Assembly: GCA_026874595.1 (NCBI GenBank)
Contig: CM049311.1
Location: forward strand, 42,161,676-42,225,675
Source of the DNA: Sipunculus nudus
Taxonomy: Eukaryota > Annelida > Sipuncula > Golfingiida > Sipunculidae
Direction: 5' to 3'
Length of the DNA stretch: 64,000 nucleotides
Shown here: one piece after another, positions 57,305 to 64,000 of the stretch
How positions within the stretch are numbered: position 1 is the first letter of the stretch
Layout: each line of letters starts with the position of its first letter
Translations under genes and position numbers: made by a program
The notes under the pieces: model-generated
Told to the model about the DNA's origin: nothing
The model's input: only the letters and a program-made list of their open reading frames with translations
Database searches by the model: none

Positions 57305-57957
57305 ACAATATAAGAGAGAGAGAGAGAGAAGGAGAGAAAGACTATAGATTAGGCCTATCCAATGAAACGTATGATGAAGAGGCGGCGGCCGATATGGTGG
57401 CATAGTTCTTTCCGCGGCCGATATGGTTGACTTGGCAGAGTTAATACGGGCTTGTGGGCTATTGCAGCTGGCGGCCGATATTGCCTCCCGCTGGTCGCTG
57501 GCGGCCGACATGGTCCATTTGAGGCCGGCGGCCGATGTCGACGGCGGCCGATATGTCCCTAAACCCCATATTGCATCCCTGGCAAAGGTCAGACTGACGC
57601 ATTATTTGCACTATATATTATCATTGTAAACAAAGCACTATTCATACACACCTGACCACATTTTGACATCTCCAGCACATTGGTCTTAATAACCATGTTG
57701 AACTCTGTTTACAAATGCGGAAAAAGTGGCGCCTCATGTGACTCATTTAGGAACTATAAGCCTAGTTCTCTCCCTGTCTGAAGATGGCAGCACCTCCCAG
57801 AGCAAAAGAACACCTCTCACTGCATCTCAAGTCAAAATTTTATCTCTGCAGAAAAAAGCAATTATTTGGCATGATTAAAAAGATAAAAACCTATGTTATA
57901 AAAAAAAAATAAACCACATAATAATGGCCCCCCTATTAATTTTAAGGTGACACACTT

Positions 57958-58077
57958 CAGCCCGGCCCTGTCATATTGCATTCAGTCCGATGGAACCTAC
58001 ACAAAATGGGTCAAGTGCTCTAATTATCGCTCACACCTGAGGCAAACGTGTGGACCTGATTGACAGGACCGGGCTAA
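57958..58077. repeat. Short element with 16 bp inverted ends
   Basis: CAGCCCGGCCCTGTCA (57958-57973) faces TGACAGGACCGGGCTAA (58061-58077). 120 bp in all; possible miniature element. Confidence 0.5.
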
Positions 58078-59307
58078 AGGGCAGGGCCGGGGTCACTGGG
58101 TGCATCTCGCGTAAAATAAAAATGGCAAGTAAGGGGACTGTATTTGAGGGATGAGCATAAATAATGACCTTTTTATAGGAAAGGTCTGGTTGTTTTAGAA
58201 CGCTTAAATAGAGAGCCAGAGGTTGTCCGACAGAGGGACCTATTTTCGTGGCCACCGCATCTGCCAGTGGCGCCACCTGGTGGCGTCGACGTGAACTGCA
58301 TTATAACTCGAAATCGAGGTACACATGGTAGCATTTTCTGGCCAAAAATAGATAGAGCAGGAGAATTGCGACCTCGAACTGAAACAGGAATGACAAGAAT
58401 CTCGGTCTGTTTAAATGAGCAATATGCAGATATGTTAAACATTACAAAGAGGGAAAATTAATGTGTCGGTGTAACCGAAAGTCTCGGTTATCTCGATTCG
58501 GAAGTCTCGGCTACCGTGTTTTGCAGTCTCGGGTACTAAGAATTGAGGGCCAGTCAAGCGTACCGCAATTAAGCTGGTGCACAGTTGGCCCCGATTATAT
58601 AATCACTTTAATCACTGGTATCCTAGATCAAAGGGCCAGGTAATTTCAGAGGCCACCATGGAAACTGGGTGTCATGAATTGTGGGTTTTTTTATCATTGC
58701 GAAAACGTTTCTTTTGTCTCATTGAAACAGGGATTTTTCAAGGTGATTGGGTATTTAAAGTTTTTTTCAATGGCCTATTTTTCATCTTTATTATAAACAA
58801 AAGTAATATTCTGTAATATAAAGGAGATGTAAAATTTTAGGGAAAAAAGGCATTTTTAAATGAAAGGTGGTGTTGTTTGAGAGTCATTGTATATCCTAAG
58901 TCGAATTTATCGGCTCAAACTTTGATCTACCATCATAACGTATATAGGCCTATGCATGACATTGATAACCGCGCTAAGAAAACGTTGCATTGCATTGTAC
59001 AAGCTATATTTGACTACATTTAGTCATTATATATCAAATATATTAGTTATTCTTATATATAGATATACTGTTCTCCTTATTATGGAATAATAACATTTTG
59101 AAATTAATGCGTCAAAGATAATAAATGAAATAAGCCATTAAAAATTCTGTAAATGCACATTTACCCTATCCATGGTCCTTACTGGCATGCAGACGATTAG
59201 GAGACACTGTACAGAGATCGAGAAGGATGATACTGAAGAAGACTGTTTTGCAAAATTTGGTTTCCACCTATAAGCACACGACGTATAGGTCATATGTAAA
59301 CAAATGT

Positions 59308-59310
<3 letters not shown>
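58078..59310. other. No gene seen
   Basis: Short open frames (81-89 codons near 58031-58442) overlap on both strands and show no domain. A GTGGCGCCACCTGGTGGCG palindrome-rich patch lies at 58265-58284. Confidence 0.5.

Positions 59311-59370
<60 letters not shown>
59311..59370. repeat. (TA)30 microsatellite
   Basis: Uninterrupted TA run. Confidence 0.97.
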
Positions 59371-59372
<2 letters not shown>

Positions 59373-59576
59373 AACATACACATTTAAGCATCTGATAGCG
59401 TGATGACGTATAGTATTATGAGCTAATGTTGTGCTATAACATTACCATTCTCCCGGTACACTGCATGATAAGACACATTAAAGAAGGTAACAGAATGCAT
59501 GAGATTTTGTCCCTTGGCGCGAGAGCGTGAGACGAGGGGTAAATGCGCGAGTATCACGCCAAATGCTAGCCGCCGA

Positions 59577-59615
59577 CGGCGACGCAACAGGTTTCAGGTT
59601 TCTGTTGCGTCGCCG
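59577..59615. other. Perfect 14 bp hairpin
   Basis: CGGCGACGCAACAG (59577-59590) pairs perfectly with CTGTTGCGTCGCCG (59602-59615) across an 11 nt loop. GC-rich in an AT-rich setting. Confidence 0.7.
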
Positions 59616-60059
59616 GCCCACTAAAGGGTTAACTGGGGTTATAGCACGATACGATCTGTTACTCTTAGAAAGGAAAATAAATAAAAATATTTCCTGTGGT
59701 TTTAACATACCAATGTTCACATTATGTTGTATGTCGAAAGGCCTGTATTAAAAAATAACCATTCTGGAAAGCATGAAGCACCTGTAACATCAATAACTAA
59801 TTTATTTGTCCAGAGAGAACTGAAGCATTTACAGCCCGGTAGACATCTTGCATTTGGTGGCAGTCCTGTATATTGCTTTAGGCCTCTGTACTATTATGTT
59901 CATATTTTCACTTTCTTGTTCAAAATAGTGCTGAGAATAGTACATTAATGTTTTTCAGTGGTCAAATATACAATACACAAAGATGAACTGAATAATAATC
60001 AATGGATTAAATCTCACAGTTGTATATGGAGTGTTATAATCACAGTTAACTGCAGGGGC

Positions 60060-60950
60060 AATCTATGGACTCCACATTGTGTCAGTCACTAAGAAAAACA
60101 ATTGAGGAGTCCATTCTTATGGGCTAGCCAAATGCGCGAGAATTGGCATGTCTGTATGAATACTTTCTTGGTCAGACTTGTGTAATCCATAGTGATTCCA
60201 AAACCGTAACATCGCAGTCAAATGATATCTACATGTTAAACAACCAATGTCTCTTTTAGAGCAGCAACTGAACATGCAGAATTAACCTGTGAACACTACA
60301 AAAGTTACGGAGAGCTCTGTTTTGAATTTTATCACATGACGGGGTTTTGGTATATCCCCATTTCTCAGAGGCATAATCTATAGGACAGTTACTACCATAG
60401 TAGTATATTATTTTGTAAAGGAATCATATAAGTGTAGTGTCCTTAAAATTTTGAAACTTGCCCAATACTGAACCAAGAGCTCATATTCCAGCGGCCGCTA
60501 TATAGGAAATCAGAACTTTTAGGCAAAAAGAAAGGATTTTATACCGCCATAAGGCTTTTTATTTTTTTCTGCTAAGCCTTAATACATATATTAAACAGCT
60601 AGCGTTCTTGACGTATTATATCGCCTTTAACCCCGCATAGTACTCCAATTTGTGAAAATATTATTAGTTAATCATACATAAACTGAATAACTACTTTATG
60701 CACTTTAGATGGTGTTATAGATGTTGCAATCAATTTTTAGTCCAAACAGCCGTGGGAAGAGTAGTTTCCAATATTTACCAATCAAAAGCTTTTTTCTCGC
60801 ATGCTCACTTACTAGGGCGACGTGTTTCTATTCCATGAGGCAAACGATTCCTTAATAATGAAGTAACTAAAAATATGATCAGTACAGGACCGTCCTTTTC
60901 GAAACCCATTCTGATCTTTGGCTATAAGGTTATGTTTGTTACAGTAAGAC
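60060..60950 (-). pseudogene. LINE C: heavily decayed RT fragment with internal deletion
   Basis: Translating the minus strand across frameshifts gives, in RT order: AKDQNGFRKGRSCTDHIF (~60927-60874), KKAFDW (motif A region, ~60790), LKIDCNIYNTI (~60720), a degraded CGVKGD-like motif B with LFNICIK (~60630-60580), then ISYIAAAGI (~60505), LGKFQNFKD (~60460) and YASEKWGYTK with KIQNRALRNF (~60380-60305). The YADD motif between motif B and the thumb is absent, so a deletion has removed it. Frameshifts and stops are dense. It is a different family from LINE A and LINE B, judged by the DQNGFRKGRSC signature. Confidence 0.75.
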
Positions 60951-61194
60951 GCGTTATTCTTTATTTAATCGGGCCATGATAATGAGTTGGTGACGAAGAT
61001 ATGACCATTACATGGCTCCTATAGTAAGTTAGCAAATTTCATTTTCGGTTTGACCCTCTGATTTTTTACATGTCTACTTTACATCATGAAAATCTGGAAA
61101 AGTATACATTTCATACAGAATAATATGTCAAAATTCCAAGTAATCACGGTCTGTATTAGTGTAATAAAGTATCCACTTCTCCTGATTTATCGCT

Positions 61195-61236
61195 ACACAG
61201 TACAAAATAACCAAATATACGGGGGTTTGTCCGAAT
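61195..61236 (-). repeat. Right copy of the 42 bp inverted repeat
   Basis: Inverse of 55292-55334. It lies just right of the LINE C fragment. Confidence 0.6.
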
Positions 61237-61990
61237 TATATTCATTATTTGTGCTAATATTACATTATTCTTTGTTGTATAATATTAGCCTATTTTTATC
61301 ATTTGATATTTATATTAATCATAATATTGACGTATTGTTATTAGTGCAAAATGTTGTTTTATGCGTCGTATTTTATATTTCTTTGAATTATTATTAATAA
61401 TACTTTAATAAACATTTTATTGTTATATTGAGTTAATATGCTTTTAAATGTACTGAACAAGTATCTACATTAAAATATTTACATATTAAAAATATTCTGC
61501 ACTCTGTCGTAATATTTCATAAAATTTTATTTGGAACATCTTGTTGAAAAAATAACACCGTTTCCGAACTTCGAATTCCGAACTATGTAGCCTTATCATG
61601 CTGTGTACTAGGAAACCTCGGGCGTACAGGCATAAATATATGCACGACCTGTCGTGCACCTGCAGCACACGATAAAATCGTGCGTATCGCCGATCCTAAT
61701 CTTGTGAGTCCGATTATGCGCAGTGAAACACGTAAGTCAAGGAATTCCCTAGGATATCCCAATGGGGATATCGGACTGTGAAAAGGACTTCCCTCAAGGC
61801 TCAAGTGGGTGTGATCATTGACGTTCCGTGCAACTCTGAAAGCAACTTGGTCACTGCCATCAAGGGACATAAATACCAGATTTAGGCATCGTTATGAAAC
61901 GGTATGTGAAGAGCTTTAATTTCTTGGGCATGTTAACAACTTACCAGATTACTATCGTGACCCTGCTGAGTGCCGACACTTGCCAGTGAT
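61237..61990. other. No gene seen
   Basis: AT-rich to ~61560, then GC-richer with a GATATCCCAATGGGGATATC palindrome (61754-61773). Open frames here show no domain. Confidence 0.5.
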
Positions 61991-62062
61991 TAGCCCGATC
62001 AAATCGGACTCAATACTATAAGGCCCTATTAGTATCAAGTTGAGTCCGATTTAATCGGGCTA
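61991..62062. other. Near-perfect 23 bp stem-loop
   Basis: The left arm starts TAGCCCGATCAAATCGGACT (61991 on) and the right arm ends GTCCGATTTAATCGGGCTA (to 62062). There is one mismatch over 23 bp, and a further ATACTA/TAGTAT pairing lies inside the loop. The arms themselves contain smaller palindromes. Confidence 0.75.
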
Positions 62063-62759
62063 GGATCAACCAATTTCACGTATGGGTGACGCGCTAATGA
62101 ACATGACCGTCATGGGGTCTCGCAAAAACATTCCGCCGATCGGTCAAACAAAACAGTTCATTAATTGTATTAATTTGGGGTAAGCCTTGTAAGGCGCGTG
62201 TTGATTAATTAATTAAACCACTTATCGCTAACACCGGTAGAGCGAAATACATTATCTGTTCATTCCAAATGAAGGTTCTTTTACCCGCCGGTACTGACGA
62301 GGGAGCAACAGAAGCCATCTGCCAGGCAAGACAAATTTAACAAAATATTATGTTAGTATTATATCATTTGACAGTTGGGATAAATCTTACCTCAAATACA
62401 TTCTGGTCTTTGGTCTATGACTGCCGAGGACGACAAAAGTGCATGAAGGGCCTCGTGAAAAAAAAAGTAAAAATTCTTGCGACTTGTGTTCAGTGGCATG
62501 GCGCAAGAGAAAAGACCGATTATCCCAAGTGTAACCCCGACTACGAATTCTGCGCATGCGCAGCGGAAAACTAACAATGTGTGATAAATTGATAACCAAT
62601 CAGATTCTGTTTTCTCTCCACCTTCTGTATATGATAGATCACTAAATATGCAAGTAATACATGAGAAAACTTGAATGCATGAGTGGTGCTAAATAAATAC
62701 TTTAATGGTCCTTCGACCCTGAAAGGTCATATAATGGAATTATAAACAAACCACATCAA

Positions 62760-62935
62760 GTGCGGATCCGGGGAGGTGGGGGGGGGGCTCGAACCACCAA
62801 TATTGTTTAGACCTATTTTAAACCATGACAGGTAAATTGCTCAGAATAATCACCCAATGTTTATCTACACTAGCTAGTGGTGACATTCCCCCCCCCCCCC
62901 CCCCCCCCTTGCAAAAAATCCTGGATCCGCGCCTG
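62760..62935. mobile_element. Small MITE-like element with G-run and C-run inside inverted ends
   Basis: GTGCGGATCC (62760-62769) plus a G run (62779-62787) faces a C run (62888-62908) and GGATCCGCGCC (62923-62933). 176 bp; the ends are inverted copies and the G and C runs would pair. A GGTTCGAGCCC B-box-like motif sits on the minus strand at ~62786-62796. Confidence 0.55.
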
Positions 62936-64000
62936 CACATAAACCAGAAAAATAGTGTTACATGTATCTGTCATGTATAACCCTGAGGTTAAATTTTCAC
63001 TGTTTAATCCTTTTGTTATTGAAATTTAATACAAAATATTTCTCAACACTGACCAAATGATATGTGATGCAATTTAGTGTGGTTCTTTCCCAGTGTTTCC
63101 AACTGTAAAAGATGTTCAAGGGTTATTACAAAATATGTTTTGAAGACTTGAGAAAAGGCATTCTCTCTCAAATTTCCAGCAAAATGAAATTGTCAGTAGA
63201 TAAGAAATATTACAGGATTTCCTTCATCTGAATCTGTCTCAATCAATCGCCATTTATACTGACCAGTACTTGATAAACCATCTTGCAAACTTGGTTTACA
63301 TAACTAATTAAAAAAAACAATTATGTCTTGAAATTTCTGAAGTTTACATTTATCAGATTAGATTGTTGCAGTATTTTTATCCATATCAGATAGCATTCTA
63401 CCATCCAAGGCTCAATATGATACTGGAAAGAGCAAAACTAAATCGGTAACAAGAGACTTAAATTTACCATTAGAGAAGTTTATTATGTGTTTCTGTTTTC
63501 AGCGTCTTTGGATTATTTGTCAAGACTCCAATCATGTCAGCCAAAGTCTCAATTTCCAAATAACAATGACTGCCTCTCCTGTCTAATCAAGTTTATAGCC
63601 AGCCAGACCCCCTGACCCAGCTCATGACTTTGTCTAACATTTGAACAGGTGCCTGGTTTTACTTACTCATTCTTTGTTATTCTGTATTTTCACAATAGGA
63701 ATTAGGATTTGGGCTGGGATTCTGATGAATTCTGGACTTAAAAAATTATTTGTTGACAATTCATTGACAATTTAAACTTAGGATGCTTGAAACAAAAACT
63801 ATTAAACATTGTGCATACAGCATTTGATTTTATTCCAAAATGTTAAAGGAATGGAAAAAAGAAACATATGTATTTTGCATCAGTCTCGCTGAATACTCAT
63901 TACTTATTAGTAAATATAAAAACTCTTTGCCAAGTACTAGGAGGTTTCAACCAAATAACAAAGTGTTTTTAATTAAAATTTTAATGACTGAGCTAGAAAT
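62936..64000. other. No gene seen
   Basis: AT-rich sequence without repeats, hairpins or coding signal that I could recognise. Confidence 0.5.

Larger units (their letters stand above)
55943..57553. mobile_element. Fold-back element with CGGCCG-rich arms
   Basis: The left arm (about 55943-56124) and right arm (about 57378-57553) are inverted copies, roughly 90 percent alike by eye. Beyond them the left (CT)n at 56190-56245 faces the right (GA)n at 57311-57341, so pairing may extend to ~300 bp. Each arm carries six ATATCGGCCGCC-like motifs. The outer ends read AGGGACATATCGGCCGCC. The interior contains 145 bp repeats and a (TA)n. No ORF. The superfamily is not identifiable; no clear target duplication. 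Confidence 0.75.

Noticed and set aside
58031-58461. Host exon candidate (overlapping 64-89 codon frames)
   Set aside because: Frames on both strands overlap, no splice signals in register, no recognisable domain.

Overview
The window looks like intron-free intergenic DNA from an invertebrate animal, most likely a bivalve mollusc or another lophotrochozoan. This rests on the AT-rich base composition, the microsatellites, the absence of bacterial gene structure, and the mix of Penelope, Ty3/Gypsy, CR1/jockey-like LINE, Helitron-like and MITE families. No database search was possible, so the taxon is an inference. I found no convincing host protein-coding gene. Nearly everything that can be named is mobile DNA, and much of it is nested.

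Layout. 1-165 looks like the 3' end of a LINE (hairpin plus A-rich tail). 163-4392 is a diverged copy (copy A) of a segment that recurs at about 34230-37405 (copy B). It contains ~205 bp tandem repeats and a 920 bp TTAA-flanked MITE. 5095-6100 is a peculiar field of ACCAA/TTGGT hairpins broken by a tRNA-derived SINE, followed by (TA)38. At 6181 a Gypsy LTR appears to begin. It is split at a TA tract by an 18.4 kb head-to-tail array of a Penelope-like element (PLE), 6787-25150: seven ~0.7 kb pseudo-LTRs (pLTRs) alternating with six ~2.2 kb reverse transcriptase/GIY-YIG units. Every pLTR carries a complete type I hammerhead ribozyme fold. All six ORFs carry at least one disabling change, mostly homopolymer indels.

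25151-38626 is the rest of the decayed Gypsy element: LTR end, primer site, a gag with an RRM-like N terminus, CCHC knuckle, protease, RT, RNase H and integrase. A young 6.4 kb LTR element without coding capacity (31567-37992, near-identical LTRs, ACAT target duplication) sits inside the 3' end of the Gypsy coding region. Copy B lies inside that insertion. The Gypsy 3' LTR is cut short by a minus-strand LINE (38627 to at least 46104) with an APE endonuclease and RT. ORF1 of that LINE is split by a 1.9 kb Helitron-like element (43240-45133). A second, 5'-truncated LINE follows (46625-48676).

From 49 kb to the end the sequence is mostly anonymous and AT-rich. It carries short non-autonomous DNA elements: a GC-rich hAT-like element, a TTA-flanked Harbinger-like MITE, a ~1.65 kb fold-back element with CGGCCG motifs in both arms, a poly-C/poly-G MITE, several hairpins, and a heavily decayed LINE (60060-60950) visible only by translating across frameshifts.

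The most interesting object is the hammerhead-bearing PLE array. If transcribed through, each ribozyme would cut the RNA into ~2.94 kb monomers, each containing one ORF. Shared lesions in units 4 and 5 show that at least part of the array grew by tandem duplication after the lesions arose.
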